Positions 1-8,165 of a DNA stretch of 64,000 nucleotides are shown here, piece by piece. Position 1 is the stretch's first letter. Each line of letters starts with the position of its first letter. A model generated the notes under the pieces. It was not told the DNA's origin and did not search any database. It saw only the letters and a list, made by a program, of their open reading frames with translations. Origin of the DNA: Streptomycetaceae bacterium (GTDB lineage: Bacteria; Actinomycetota; Actinomycetes; Nanopelagicales; Nanopelagicaceae); assembly GCA_027490815.1 (NCBI GenBank), contig JAIXXJ010000021.1:62001-126000 (forward strand). Reading direction: 5' to 3'. The position numbers and the translations under genes were made by a program.

Positions 1-269
1 AGCAGCTCAAAATCGTCAACGTTCTGCTACCTGAGATTCGAGATTTGCGCCGAATAGGTTCTGCCGCTGCAGATATCTGTCATGTGGCCACAGGACTAGT
101 TGATGGTTATTTTGAAACTGGTTTGTTCGAGTGGGATCTAGCTGCTGCCCAGCTAATTGCCCGAGAGGCAGGAGCCATTGTTAGTACCCGGCGCTGGCAT
201 GGGCTTGATTTGACCGTGGCCGCAGGTCCTCACCTTTACGGACAACTCAACGCTCAAATTCCTGAGTAA
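1..269 (+). CDS. Inositol monophosphatase family protein, 3' part only
   Basis: The reading frame is open from base 3 to the stop at 267-269, so this is the C-terminal ~89 residues of a gene that begins outside the window. The stretch IGSAAADICHVATGLVDGYF followed by EWDLAAAQLIAREAGA matches the C-terminal block of inositol-phosphate phosphatases (GSAALDLCYVAAGRLDGYWE and WDVAAG types), including the metal/substrate-binding WD pair. These Mg-dependent enzymes dephosphorylate inositol phosphates or, in some actinobacteria, histidinol phosphate; the fragment cannot tell which. The ORF track's start at 45 is an internal TTG and not the true start. Family assignment is solid, substrate unknown. 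Confidence 0.8.
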   Translation, partial: QLKIVNVLLPEIRDLRRIGSAAADICHVATGLVDGYFETGLFEWDLAAAQLIAREAGAIVSTRRWHGLDLTVAAGPHLYGQLNAQIPE

Positions 270-377
270 GTTGCAGGGGTAGGACCCGATTTAGGCTTAC
301 AACCCTGTGTGTGGCACAATACGCAATCTGCACCGCCAAAGCGTGTGCTTAATTGAAATGACAAAAGGATCGAAAAT

Positions 378-932
378 ATGAACATTCTTGACGCAGTAGA
401 TGCAGCCTCGCTACGCAAAGACATCCCACAGTTTCGTGCCGGCGATGAGCTCAAGATTCATGTTCGCGTTATCGAAGGTAACAAGAGCCGTCTTCAGGTT
501 TTCCAAGGAATTGTTATCCGTCGCCAAGGTGATGGTGTCCGTGAAACTTTCACTATTCGTAAAGTTTCCTACGGTGTTGGAGTCGAGCGTACATTCCCAG
601 TACACACTCCAGTTATCGAAAAAATTGAATTAGTTAAGAAAGGCGAAGTTCGTCGCGCCAAGCTTTACTACCTACGTGACCTTCGCGGTAAAGCTGCAAA
701 GATTCGCGAAAAGCGCGATGGCATCGAAGGTTATGGTGATGGAATCCTTTCTACTCCAGTTGCTGAAGTAGTTGTAGAACCAGTTGCTGCTACACAAGAA
801 GTTGTGCCTGAACCAGTTGAGGCAGTTACTCAAGAAGCACCTGAAGCTATTGTTGAAGCGGCAGCTGAGGCTGTTGAGGAAACTTCAGATGTGACAGTAA
901 TTCCTGCATCTGATGAAGAACCAAAAGCCTAG
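378..932 (+). CDS. rplS: 50S ribosomal protein L19 with long acidic C-terminal tail
   Basis: L19 sits at the 30S-50S interface of the large ribosomal subunit. Residues 1-~115 carry the whole family core ([46 protein letters not shown]). Bacterial L19 is normally about 115 residues; this one has 184. The additional ~65 residues are rich in Val, Ala, Glu and Pro (repeated VVEPV/EAPEAI-like runs), carry almost no basic residues and are likely disordered. An AAAGGA ribosome-binding site lies 10 bases before the ATG. It heads an actinobacterial rplS-lepB-rnhB block. Core identification is certain; tail function unknown. Confidence 0.97.
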   Translation: MNILDAVDAASLRKDIPQFRAGDELKIHVRVIEGNKSRLQVFQGIVIRRQGDGVRETFTIRKVSYGVGVERTFPVHTPVIEKIELVKKGEVRRAKLYYLRDLRGKAAKIREKRDGIEGYGDGILSTPVAEVVVEPVAATQEVVPEPVEAVTQEAPEAIVEAAAEAVEETSDVTVIPASDEEPKA

Positions 933-949
933 TAACTTCATTTATTTCT

Positions 950-1603
950 ATGCGAAGTAAGGGATCACTCCTTAAGGAGCTCCCAATCCTGATTGTTGTT
1001 GCTTTAGTTGTCTCTCTGTTTATTAAGAGCTTTCTTGTTCAGTTTTTCTATATACCTTCTGGATCAATGGAAAACACATTGCAGGTTCAAGATCGAGTTG
1101 CGGTCAATAAAGTCCCATTTATTTCTGACAATATAGAGCGCGGAGATATCGTTGTTTTTCGTGATCCTAATAACTGGCTTCCAGAGAACTTAGAAAACTC
1201 AAGTAACTCTCTAACTTCTAAGGCCAAAAGCCTTCTTGTAACAGTGGGAGTTCTCCCAAATCCTGCAAAGCAGTATTTGGTGAAGCGAGTAGTAGGAGTG
1301 GCTGGAGATCGAATAGTTTGTTGCGCTGATAGCGGCAAGCTCTCAATCAATGGCGTAGAAGTTACAGAGCCTTATATCTATGGGGGAGATGCTCCATCGG
1401 ATATGAAATTTGATGTGAAAGTTCCTGAAGGAAAATTATGGGTAATGGGTGATCACCGCGGGGCAAGTGCCGATTCTAGATATCACCAAGACGATATCAA
1501 CAGTGGATTCGTTCCCTTAAAAACGGTTTCAGGTCGAGTAGTGGCTGTTATTTGGCCCTTCAAAAACATTACGTATGTTCCAAAAATAGACGTCACGAAG
1601 TAG
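950..1603 (+). CDS. lepB: Signal peptidase I
   Basis: Membrane serine/lysine protease that removes signal peptides from Sec/Tat-exported proteins. One N-terminal membrane segment spans about residues 10-32 (LPILIVVALVVSLFIKSFLV), followed by the catalytic serine in PSGSM (Ser39), the general-base lysine in VKRVVGVAGDR (Lys112), and the MGDHRGASADSR box. At 217 residues it is short but complete, with a single transmembrane helix, normal for Gram-positive type I enzymes. It starts 17 bases after rplS and stops 3 bases before rnhB, so all three are probably co-transcribed. Confidence 0.96.
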   Translation: MRSKGSLLKELPILIVVALVVSLFIKSFLVQFFYIPSGSMENTLQVQDRVAVNKVPFISDNIERGDIVVFRDPNNWLPENLENSSNSLTSKAKSLLVTVGVLPNPAKQYLVKRVVGVAGDRIVCCADSGKLSINGVEVTEPYIYGGDAPSDMKFDVKVPEGKLWVMGDHRGASADSRYHQDDINSGFVPLKTVSGRVVAVIWPFKNITYVPKIDVTK

Positions 1604-1606
1604 CAA

Positions 1607-2215
1607 TTGAAGGTTATCGAGCAGCTGCTCACTGCGGCAGGCATCGCTCCGATTGCAGGAGTAGATGAAGCAGGCCGCGGTGCATGTGCTGGTCCTTTAG
1701 TAATCGCATCAGTTGTTTTACACGATCCCTTTGCACCTGAATTAGCACCTATTCGTGATTCAAAAGAGTTGTCAGAGAGTAAACGTGAAACGATATTTGA
1801 TCTTATTCAAAACTGCGCGAAGGCAATTAGCATCGTAGTAGTCCCATCTGAAGAGGTTGATTCGCGAGGCGTGCATGCTGCCAACTTAGATGGAATGCGC
1901 CGAGCAGTACTGGGTTTAAACGTAGAGCCAGAATATGTTTTAACTGATGGGTATGCCATTGAAGGATTAGGAGTTCCTAACTTGGCTGTGTGGAAAGGAG
2001 ATCAAGTTGTTGTTTCAATTAGCGCTGCTTCAATTATCGCAAAAGTTACGAGGGATCGAATGATGAGAGAACTTGATTTAGAGTTTCCAGAGTATGGATT
2101 TGCAGGACATAAGGGATACATCACGGCCGGACACACCAAAGCTCTTGAAAAACATGGCCCAACCCCACATCACCGAACTTCTTTTTCAAACATAGCAGCG
2201 CTCATCCACAAGTAA
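1607..2215 (+). CDS. rnhB: Ribonuclease HII
   Basis: Cleaves RNA in RNA-DNA hybrids and starts removal of misincorporated ribonucleotides. The signature GVDEAGRGACAGP near residue 18 holds the first two metal-binding acidic residues, DSKELSESKRE follows, and LTDGYAIEGLG with the SIIAKVTRDR block completes the active site. The start is TTG, three bases after the lepB stop, with no own Shine-Dalgarno sequence, so translation is probably coupled to lepB. In many actinobacteria a DUF2469 gene, yraN and a yifB/comM gene follow; here the next gene is dprA. Confidence 0.95.
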   Translation: MKVIEQLLTAAGIAPIAGVDEAGRGACAGPLVIASVVLHDPFAPELAPIRDSKELSESKRETIFDLIQNCAKAISIVVVPSEEVDSRGVHAANLDGMRRAVLGLNVEPEYVLTDGYAIEGLGVPNLAVWKGDQVVVSISAASIIAKVTRDRMMRELDLEFPEYGFAGHKGYITAGHTKALEKHGPTPHHRTSFSNIAALIHK

Positions 2216-2240
2216 TTCGAATCGGCGCTTGGGTTGCGAA

Positions 2241-2262
2241 GTGAGTAATTATTGTTACTCAC
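2241..2262 (+). promoter_or_regulatory. Perfect 8-bp inverted repeat over the dprA promoter
   Basis: GTGAGTAA and TTACTCAC are exact inverted copies separated by six bases, ending one base before the ATG at 2264. A TATTGT hexamer (2250-2255) lies inside it, 8 bases before that ATG, so the repeat would cover the -10 region and the start of a leaderless or near-leaderless transcript. This is what a dimeric repressor operator would look like; a small RNA hairpin is the alternative, though no T-run follows. The repeat is seen directly; its function is inferred. Confidence 0.5.
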
Positions 2263-2263
2263 T

Positions 2264-3127
2264 ATGAATGATTTGATGGCTCGTGCAGCTCTATTTAGCG
2301 TAATTGAATCAGGACATAAATTCTGGTCTCAAGAAATCTTTAAGTTGGGTGCACTCGATGTCCATGAGAAACTGATTAAAGGTGAATACGGCCCGATTAA
2401 GCATGAGAAGTTAGTCTCTGCGCTTCAGTTGACTTCAGGTGAGAAAATTCTCGAGTTAATATCCAATCATGGCGCTCAGCTATTAACACCACAAGATTTA
2501 GATTGGCCGGAGCAGTTAAACGATCTAGCTAATCCACCGATTGCACTTGTGGTCAAAGGCGATGTTCATGCATTGAAAATTCCTTCACTTGCAATCGTTG
2601 GAACTCGAAATCCAACAAGTTATGGCGCTCGAATAGCCGGTGATTTTGCTACCGGTTTCGTTGATCGCGAATGGGCAGTGGTAAGTGGAGGTGCATATGG
2701 GATCGACTCATATGCGCACAAGGGAGCCTTAATTGCCGAGGGAGTAACAATTGCAGTCATTGCATGTGGGGTAGACGTTAACTATCCAGCCGGAAATGCC
2801 AGATTGTTTTCAGAGATCTGTGAGAGCGGAGCGATAGTAAGTGAGTTCTTGCCAGGACAAAGAGCATTACCCAATAGATTTTTAACACGCAATCGATTAA
2901 TTGCTGCGCTTTCAAAAGCTACCTTGGTTGTCGAAGCTGCTTTCAGGAGTGGTTCGTTGCGTACTGCAAGGGATGCAGCAGAGATATTTAGACCAGTTAT
3001 GGCCATTCCAGGTCCAATTAATTCACCAACTAGTGAGGGTTGCCATCGATTAATTGGAGAACGCTGCGCCGAAATAGTCACTTCGGTCGCCGATGCCGTG
3101 GAGTTTGTTGGAGTTCACTCAGGGTAA
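2264..3127 (+). CDS. dprA: DNA-processing protein DprA (Smf)
   Basis: Single-stranded-DNA-binding Rossmann-fold protein that loads RecA on incoming DNA during transformation and is also kept in many genomes for recombination. The core is intact: IVGTRNPTSYG, VVSGGAYGIDSYAHKGAL, VIACGVDVNYPAGN, LPNRFLTRNRLIAALS and VEAAFRSGSLRTARDA. It ends shortly after PGPINSPTSEGCHRLI, so the C-terminal winged-helix domain found in many DprA proteins is missing or minimal. The ORF track begins at a TTG (2252) inside the inverted repeat; I prefer the ATG at 2264 (287 residues). Other competence genes are not in the window. Confidence 0.93.
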   Translation: MNDLMARAALFSVIESGHKFWSQEIFKLGALDVHEKLIKGEYGPIKHEKLVSALQLTSGEKILELISNHGAQLLTPQDLDWPEQLNDLANPPIALVVKGDVHALKIPSLAIVGTRNPTSYGARIAGDFATGFVDREWAVVSGGAYGIDSYAHKGALIAEGVTIAVIACGVDVNYPAGNARLFSEICESGAIVSEFLPGQRALPNRFLTRNRLIAALSKATLVVEAAFRSGSLRTARDAAEIFRPVMAIPGPINSPTSEGCHRLIGERCAEIVTSVADAVEFVGVHSG

Positions 3128-3146
3128 ACAGTGAGAGAATAGAAGT

Positions 3147-4067
3147 ATGAGTGGTTTTCGATCAGGGTTTGTGGCAATTGTTGGCCGCCCAAATGTTGGA
3201 AAATCTACTTTGATTAACGCACTTGTTGGTAGCAAAATTGCAATCACATCACACCATCCAAATACAACCAGATCAGCAATTAGAGGAATAGTTCATCATC
3301 CTGATTATCAAGCAGTTCTAGTTGACACACCGGGAGTACATAAACCAAAAACTCTACTTGGGCAGAGACTAAATCAAGTCGTTGATCAGAGCATGGACTC
3401 GGTAGATATTGTTCTTATGTGCATCCCTGCTGATGAAACTTCTGGTGCAGGGGATATCTTTATTGCTCAAGAAATTGCAAAACACCGTAAGGCAAAGAAG
3501 TTTGCAGTTGTCACTAAGACAGATTTGATTTCAAAGGAAAAATTAGCGGCTCGCTTACTTGGGATTATGGAAATTGCTCAAGGTTTTACTTGGGATGAGA
3601 TCATTCCTGTTTCGGCGGCCATTCATGACCAAGTTGAATTACTCAATGAGTTAATTGGGAAGAATTTGCCAGAAGGACCTGCCTATTATCCAGAAGGCAC
3701 CAATAGCGATCAGAATATTGAAACTTTGATTTGTGAACTCATAAGAGAGGCCGCGCTACAAGATGTCCGCGAAGAACTTCCTCATTCGATTGTTGTGACA
3801 ATTGATGAATTTGGTGAACGAGAAGAAAAGGGTTCAAGGCCCTTTTATGACATCCACGCAACCGTTCACGTTGAGCGAGACACACAACGTGCGATTTTAT
3901 TGGGCCATCAAGGCTCTAGGTTAAAGGAAATAGGTATTCGAGCCCGCGCCGATATAGAACGCACGCTTCATGCGAAGATTTTTCTTGGACTTCATATTAA
4001 AGTCTCAAAAGAATGGCAGAAGGATCCAAAACTTCTTGAACGTTTAGGGTTTGGCGACAAGAGCTGA
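3147..4067 (+). CDS. era: GTPase Era
   Basis: GTP-binding protein that binds the 3' end of 16S rRNA and acts in 30S assembly. The G domain shows GRPNVGKST (G1), the TTRSAIRG switch region, DTPGVHKP (G3) and TKTD (G4). The C-terminal KH domain includes the ILLGHQGSRLKEIGIRARADIE block. At 306 residues it is full length. It starts 19 bases after dprA and its 3' end overlaps the convergent exporter gene by 24 bases. Confidence 0.97.
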   Translation: MSGFRSGFVAIVGRPNVGKSTLINALVGSKIAITSHHPNTTRSAIRGIVHHPDYQAVLVDTPGVHKPKTLLGQRLNQVVDQSMDSVDIVLMCIPADETSGAGDIFIAQEIAKHRKAKKFAVVTKTDLISKEKLAARLLGIMEIAQGFTWDEIIPVSAAIHDQVELLNELIGKNLPEGPAYYPEGTNSDQNIETLICELIREAALQDVREELPHSIVVTIDEFGEREEKGSRPFYDIHATVHVERDTQRAILLGHQGSRLKEIGIRARADIERTLHAKIFLGLHIKVSKEWQKDPKLLERLGFGDKS

Positions 4068-4922
4068 TTGACTCTTCTTGCTCGCCAAATATGATCCAAT
4101 AAGTACTAATGGGAGTCCTACGATCAAGCCGATTGTTATTGGTTCATCCAACACAATTACACCTAGAACTACTGCGACAGAAGTATTGAGATAAGTAACT
4201 AGAGATCCTCGTGCTGGACCAATCTCAACGAGAAGTTTGAAAAAGATTAGAAATGCAAGAGCGGTGCAGAGAACTCCCAGTGCAATCAAGGACAGTGCAG
4301 GCTTGAGCGAAACCTGCGCTGGCCATTGTGCAATTGCAAGAGGGGCCCAAAAGATCGAAGTAATTGCCATCGCTAAACCGTTGATCGCAATTCCATCTAC
4401 TAATGGCAAGTTAGTTGTGACCATAATGATTGCGTAGGAATACCCCATAGCGGCAAGAATCATCATTGCAATTGATGCAGGATGGCTATTTCCCGAGAAA
4501 CTTTCAATTCCAACAACAGCTATCAAGCCAATGAATCCAACGACAATCCCAAACATCCGTTTGAACTGCCAAACTGAATGGTCGCCTCGCAGAGAAGTAA
4601 TAATTGCGGCAAATATTGGCACAGTTGAGATGAGCAAACCGGCTAGCCCTGAATCAATCTTCTTTTGGGCTGTAGAAATAAGAATCCAAGGGCCAATCAT
4701 CTCTAGCAGTGCATAAAAGGCAACATATTTAAATCCAAGTACGGCGCCTTTGAAAGTTTTTCTGTAGAGAGCAACAGGAATAAGAATTGCTGCACCAATT
4801 AATGTTCGTCCAGCAACGATTGCAGAAGGTGGTATCTCTTCTACTGCAACTTTCATGAGCAAATATGGAATTCCCCATAAGAATCCAACAAGTAGAAAAT
4901 AAAATAAAGATTTGCGACTCAC
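4044..4922 (-). CDS. EamA/DMT-family transporter
   Basis: A 292-residue membrane protein of the drug/metabolite transporter superfamily with about ten hydrophobic segments arranged as two EamA repeats. The first repeat has LVGFLWGIPYLLMKVAVEEIPP and the second ends LVTYLNTSVAVVLGVIVLDEPIT, both typical of EamA exporters. The substrate cannot be told from sequence. The start is GTG directly abutting the stop of the upstream 73-codon ORF (TAAGTG on the minus strand), suggesting a two-gene operon. Its last 24 bases are antisense to the end of era. Confidence 0.88.
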   Translation of the reverse strand: MSRKSLFYFLLVGFLWGIPYLLMKVAVEEIPPSAIVAGRTLIGAAILIPVALYRKTFKGAVLGFKYVAFYALLEMIGPWILISTAQKKIDSGLAGLLISTVPIFAAIITSLRGDHSVWQFKRMFGIVVGFIGLIAVVGIESFSGNSHPASIAMMILAAMGYSYAIIMVTTNLPLVDGIAINGLAMAITSIFWAPLAIAQWPAQVSLKPALSLIALGVLCTALAFLIFFKLLVEIGPARGSLVTYLNTSVAVVLGVIVLDEPITIGLIVGLPLVLIGSYLASKKSQSALVAKP

Positions 4923-5144
4923 TTAGTGATTACCATTGCTTCGTATATTCCTTAGAAGGTAGGCATTTTTCCATGTCAGTTGTTGACCAGAAATAGAAAT
5001 TGCTGAAGTAGCTTTTCTGGCGCCTACTTTCAAAATCGCGGTATTCAATCCCTTCAACAAATGAACTGAATCGACCTCAGTGCCATCTAGGTGGCTAGCC
5101 CGACCCTGCCGGAGTAATTCACCCTTGAGTTGTCGTTTGGCCAT
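4923..5144 (-). CDS. Small basic hypothetical protein (73 aa)
   Basis: I do not recognise this protein. It is 73 residues, rich in Lys and Arg near the N-terminus (MAKRQLKGELLRQGRASHL), has no membrane segment and no cysteine motif. Two features argue that it is real: its stop touches the GTG of the EamA gene, and a TAGCCT hexamer lies exactly six bases before its ATG with no Shine-Dalgarno sequence, the same leaderless layout as other operon heads here. It is divergent from pfkA. Function unknown. Confidence 0.55.
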   Translation of the reverse strand: MAKRQLKGELLRQGRASHLDGTEVDSVHLLKGLNTAILKVGARKATSAISISGQQLTWKNAYLLRNIRSNGNH

Positions 5145-5150
5145 GGGTCA

Positions 5151-5156
5151 AGGCTA
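5151..5156 (-). promoter_or_regulatory. Candidate leaderless -10 for the 73-aa ORF
   Basis: TAGCCT on the minus strand, six bases before the ATG at 5144. No good -35 is seen at the usual spacing. The inference rests on the repeated TANNNT-N6-start pattern in this window. Confidence 0.45.
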
Positions 5157-5173
5157 GACTGTCCCAGTCAGTG

Positions 5174-5208
5174 TTGACGACAGGTAGCATGATTTAGCTA
5201 CATAAAAT
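5174..5208 (+). promoter_or_regulatory. Candidate pfkA promoter
   Basis: TTGACG (5174-5179) is a good -35 box. Possible -10 boxes are TACATA (5199-5204, 19-base spacer) and TAAAAT (5203-5208, 23-base spacer). The latter lies five bases before an ATG at 5214, so a leaderless transcript is possible as well as a short leader to the ATG at 5232. Confidence 0.45.
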
Positions 5209-5231
5209 CAAGCATGTTCTTGGAGTTTCAA

Positions 5232-6257
5232 ATGCGTATTGGTGTGCTAACTGGCGGCGGAGATTGCCCCGGACTAAATGCTGTAATTCGTGCAGTAGTT
5301 CGAAAAGGTGTCAAAGAGTATGGTCACGAGTTTGTAGGTTTTCGTGATGGTTGGAAAGGACCCTTAGAAGGTTTAACAATGCCTTTAAGTCTTGAGACTA
5401 CTCGAGGAATTTTGCCCCGCGGAGGAACAATTCTTGGTTCATCACGAACCAATCCATTTAAAATTGAAGGTGGCGTTGAGCGCATTAAGGAAAACCTTGA
5501 AAAAACCGGAATCGATGCCTTAATTGCAATCGGTGGCGAAGATACTCTTGGTGTGGCAACAAAGCTAGATGCCCTCGGTGTGAAGGTTATTGGCGTTCCA
5601 AAGACAATTGATAACGACCTCAATAACACTGATTACACATTTGGTTTTGATACATCGGTCAATATTGCAGTTGAGGCGATTGATCGTTTACACACAACTG
5701 CCGAATCACACCACCGAGCATTAATTGTTGAAGTAATGGGTCGCCATGCTGGATGGATCGCACTTCATGCCGGTCTTGCCGGGGGAGCATCATGTATTTT
5801 GATTCCAGAACAAAAGTTTTCAATTGAAAAAGTATGTGAATGGGTAGAGTCTCGATTTAAGTCGCACTATGCACCGATCATCGTTATTGCAGAGGGTGCG
5901 ATTCCACAAGATGGAGACATGGTTACTAAGGATCAAACCCTAGATTCATTTGGCCATGTAAAGTTGTCTGGAATTGGTGACTGGCTTGCACAAGAGATCG
6001 AGAAACGAACCGGAAAGGAAGCTCGGACATCTGTCTTGGGCCACATTCAGCGTGGTGGATCACCGAGTGCCTTCGACCGAGTGCTTGCTACTCGATTTGG
6101 ATTGCATGCGATAACTGCCGCTCATGAGGGTGACTGGGGCAAAATGGTTGCACTCCATGGCACTGATATTGTCCGCGTTCCACTGGTATCTGCCACTGAG
6201 AAACTCAAATTAGTTCCTCTAGAGTTGTATAAGGAGTCAGAGATATTCTTCGGTTAA
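5232..6257 (+). CDS. pfkA: 6-phosphofructokinase, probably pyrophosphate-dependent
   Basis: Phosphorylates fructose 6-phosphate in glycolysis. Numbered from the ATG at 5232, the N-terminus is MRIGVLTGGGDCPGLNAVIR, the GGED motif has Asp at 104, and VPKTIDNDLNNTD has Lys at 124. Established structure-function work on the family links Gly104/Gly124 to ATP use and Asp104/Lys124 to pyrophosphate use, so this enzyme is predicted to be PPi-dependent and reversible. I chose 5232 because GGAG lies six bases upstream and the protein then begins like its homologues; the track start at 5214 adds six residues and could be used on a leaderless mRNA. Confidence 0.93.
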   Translation: MRIGVLTGGGDCPGLNAVIRAVVRKGVKEYGHEFVGFRDGWKGPLEGLTMPLSLETTRGILPRGGTILGSSRTNPFKIEGGVERIKENLEKTGIDALIAIGGEDTLGVATKLDALGVKVIGVPKTIDNDLNNTDYTFGFDTSVNIAVEAIDRLHTTAESHHRALIVEVMGRHAGWIALHAGLAGGASCILIPEQKFSIEKVCEWVESRFKSHYAPIIVIAEGAIPQDGDMVTKDQTLDSFGHVKLSGIGDWLAQEIEKRTGKEARTSVLGHIQRGGSPSAFDRVLATRFGLHAITAAHEGDWGKMVALHGTDIVRVPLVSATEKLKLVPLELYKESEIFFG

Positions 6258-6286
6258 TTGCCCTGCGCAGTTAACTAGTCATTCTC

Positions 6287-6292
6287 TACACT
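6287..6292 (+). promoter_or_regulatory. Leaderless -10 of aroG
   Basis: TACACT lies six bases before the ATG at 6299, with no Shine-Dalgarno sequence between. The -35 is weak. Confidence 0.5.
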
Positions 6293-6298
6293 TTCCCA

Positions 6299-7645
6299 AT
6301 GAGCGCAAACTTAGAAAATCTCTTTACACCTGGCCTAGTAGCGGCTCAACAGCCACAGTGGCCTGGCGGTCCAGAAGGTCCTGCGATCAAATCTGCGGTA
6401 GCCCAACTTCAATCACTACCTCCACTGGTTTTTGCTGGTGAGTGTGATGATTTAAAAGCGCGCATTGCATTGGCCGCAGAAGGGAAAGGTTTTTGGTTAC
6501 AAGGTGGAGATTGCGCTGAAACTTTTGTGGCGGCAACTGCAGATTCAATTCGAAATCGAATAAAAACAATTTTACAGATGGCAGCGGTACTGCAGTATTA
6601 CTCCAGTCTTCCAGTAATCAAAGTGGGGCGAATGGCTGGACAGTTTGCAAAGCCTCGCTCCAGTGATTTTGAAACACGCGGTGATGTCACACTTCCTGCC
6701 TATCGTGGGGATGCTGTAAATGACATTGAATTCACAGAAGCTTCACGCACTCCAGATCCTCAACGCTTAGTACGTGTTTACAACACATCGGCTGCAACTC
6801 TTAATTTGGTGCGTGCATTTACTCAAGGTGGATTTGCAGACCTTCGCCAAGTTCACGAGTGGAATAAAGGATTTATTCGTGACTCTAAAGTCGGTGACCG
6901 TTACGAGCAGATGGCAAATGAAATTGGTCGGGCGCTTTCCTTTATGAAATCTGCTGGAGTAGATCCAGAGAGTTTTAAGTCTGTAGATTTCTTTTCAAGT
7001 CATGAAGCATTGATCATGGAGTATGAAAAGGCATTAACTCGTATCGACTCGCGCACTGGTGACGCATACGATGTTTCGGGCCATTTCATATGGATTGGGG
7101 AGCGCACTCGTCAATTAGATGGTGCACATGTTGATTTCGCCTCTAAGGTTCGAAATCCAATCGGAATCAAATTAGGTCCAAAGTCAACTGTCGAAGATGC
7201 TCTGGCGTTAATTGATAAGTTAGATCCAAATCGCGAACCAGGCCGAATTACATTTATAACTCGAATGGGAGCGGGCAAGATCCGCGAAGTACTACCTGCT
7301 CTAGTAGACGGGGTTACAAAATCTGGAGCGAAAGTTTTGTGGGTCTGTGATCCCATGCATGGAAATACCTACGAAGCACCAACTGGATACAAAACTCGAA
7401 GTTTTGATGATGTTATGGATGAAGTAAAGGGATTTTTTGAAGTTCATAAAGCACTCGGAACTCATCCTGGTGGGGTACATATTGAACTAACAGGAGATGA
7501 TGTTACGGAGTGTGTTGGCGGGGGAGAAGAGATTTCACACGATGATTTGGCATCACGCTATGAGACTGCTTGCGATCCTCGACTCAACCACTCCCAATCA
7601 TTAGAGCTTGCATTTTTAGTTGCTGAAATGTTGCGCGATCGCTAA
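6299..7645 (+). CDS. aroG: Class II 3-deoxy-7-phosphoheptulonate synthase
   Basis: Condenses phosphoenolpyruvate and erythrose 4-phosphate, the first step of the shikimate pathway. The 448-residue protein shows the plant-type (class II) blocks QGGDCAETF near residue 67, VGRMAGQFAKPRSSD, the DFFSSHEALIMEYE stretch, HFIWIGERTRQLDGAHV, the KLGP block and WVCDPMHGN with its catalytic-site histidine. Actinobacteria commonly use this class. It stands alone between pfkA and ogt. It would feed the trp genes at the other end of the window. Confidence 0.96.
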   Translation: MSANLENLFTPGLVAAQQPQWPGGPEGPAIKSAVAQLQSLPPLVFAGECDDLKARIALAAEGKGFWLQGGDCAETFVAATADSIRNRIKTILQMAAVLQYYSSLPVIKVGRMAGQFAKPRSSDFETRGDVTLPAYRGDAVNDIEFTEASRTPDPQRLVRVYNTSAATLNLVRAFTQGGFADLRQVHEWNKGFIRDSKVGDRYEQMANEIGRALSFMKSAGVDPESFKSVDFFSSHEALIMEYEKALTRIDSRTGDAYDVSGHFIWIGERTRQLDGAHVDFASKVRNPIGIKLGPKSTVEDALALIDKLDPNREPGRITFITRMGAGKIREVLPALVDGVTKSGAKVLWVCDPMHGNTYEAPTGYKTRSFDDVMDEVKGFFEVHKALGTHPGGVHIELTGDDVTECVGGGEEISHDDLASRYETACDPRLNHSQSLELAFLVAEMLRDR

Positions 7646-7648
7646 CTT
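7643..7648 (+). promoter_or_regulatory. Leaderless -10 of ogt
   Basis: TAACTT overlaps the aroG stop codon and lies six bases before the GTG start at 7655. The promoter would sit in the last bases of the preceding gene. Confidence 0.42.
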
Positions 7649-7654
7649 AGGCGT

Positions 7655-8128
7655 GTGCCTTTTCTAATTTCATCTCACAAGACTCCCATCGGAGTTCTCA
7701 ATCTTTTGGCTGATGATCAAATTCTAATTGGTGCCAATCTTTCAACGGTTGCAGATCTTTCTGCTGGCAAGGATTCAAAAACTGTTAAATCAATTCCTGT
7801 CATCTCTGAATTGATACAGGACTACTTTGATGGAGACTTAACAGCGCTCAATGGAATTCAAGTGCGACAACCAGGGGCATCGTTCTCTCAATCAGCATGG
7901 AAAGCGATGCGAAGAATAACCGTTGGCAAAACTTGGACCTATTCTGAGCTTGCTGCCAAAGCAGGATCACCAAATGCCGTGCGTGCAGCCGGCACAGCAT
8001 GTGCAAACAATGCGATCATGTTGATTGTTCCATGTCATCGTATTGTGAAAACAGGTGGTGCGTTAGGAAACTATGCATATGGAGTTGAAAAAAAGAGATG
8101 GCTTTTAACGCATGAGGGTTTTCTCTAG
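7655..8128 (+). CDS. ogt: Methylated-DNA--protein-cysteine methyltransferase
   Basis: Suicide repair protein that moves the alkyl group of O6-alkylguanine to its own cysteine. The C-terminal domain has VGKTWTYSELAAKAGSPNAVRAAG, the acceptor motif VPCHRIVKTGG with Cys127, and GNYAYGVEKKRWLLTHE. At 157 residues it is the single-domain Ogt/MGMT form without an Ada regulatory domain. The GTG start at 7655 is supported by the leaderless -10 six bases upstream. Confidence 0.95.
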   Translation: MPFLISSHKTPIGVLNLLADDQILIGANLSTVADLSAGKDSKTVKSIPVISELIQDYFDGDLTALNGIQVRQPGASFSQSAWKAMRRITVGKTWTYSELAAKAGSPNAVRAAGTACANNAIMLIVPCHRIVKTGGALGNYAYGVEKKRWLLTHEGFL

Positions 8129-8165
8129 AAACAAAGATAAACTAATTTTGGTGAATGATCTAGAT

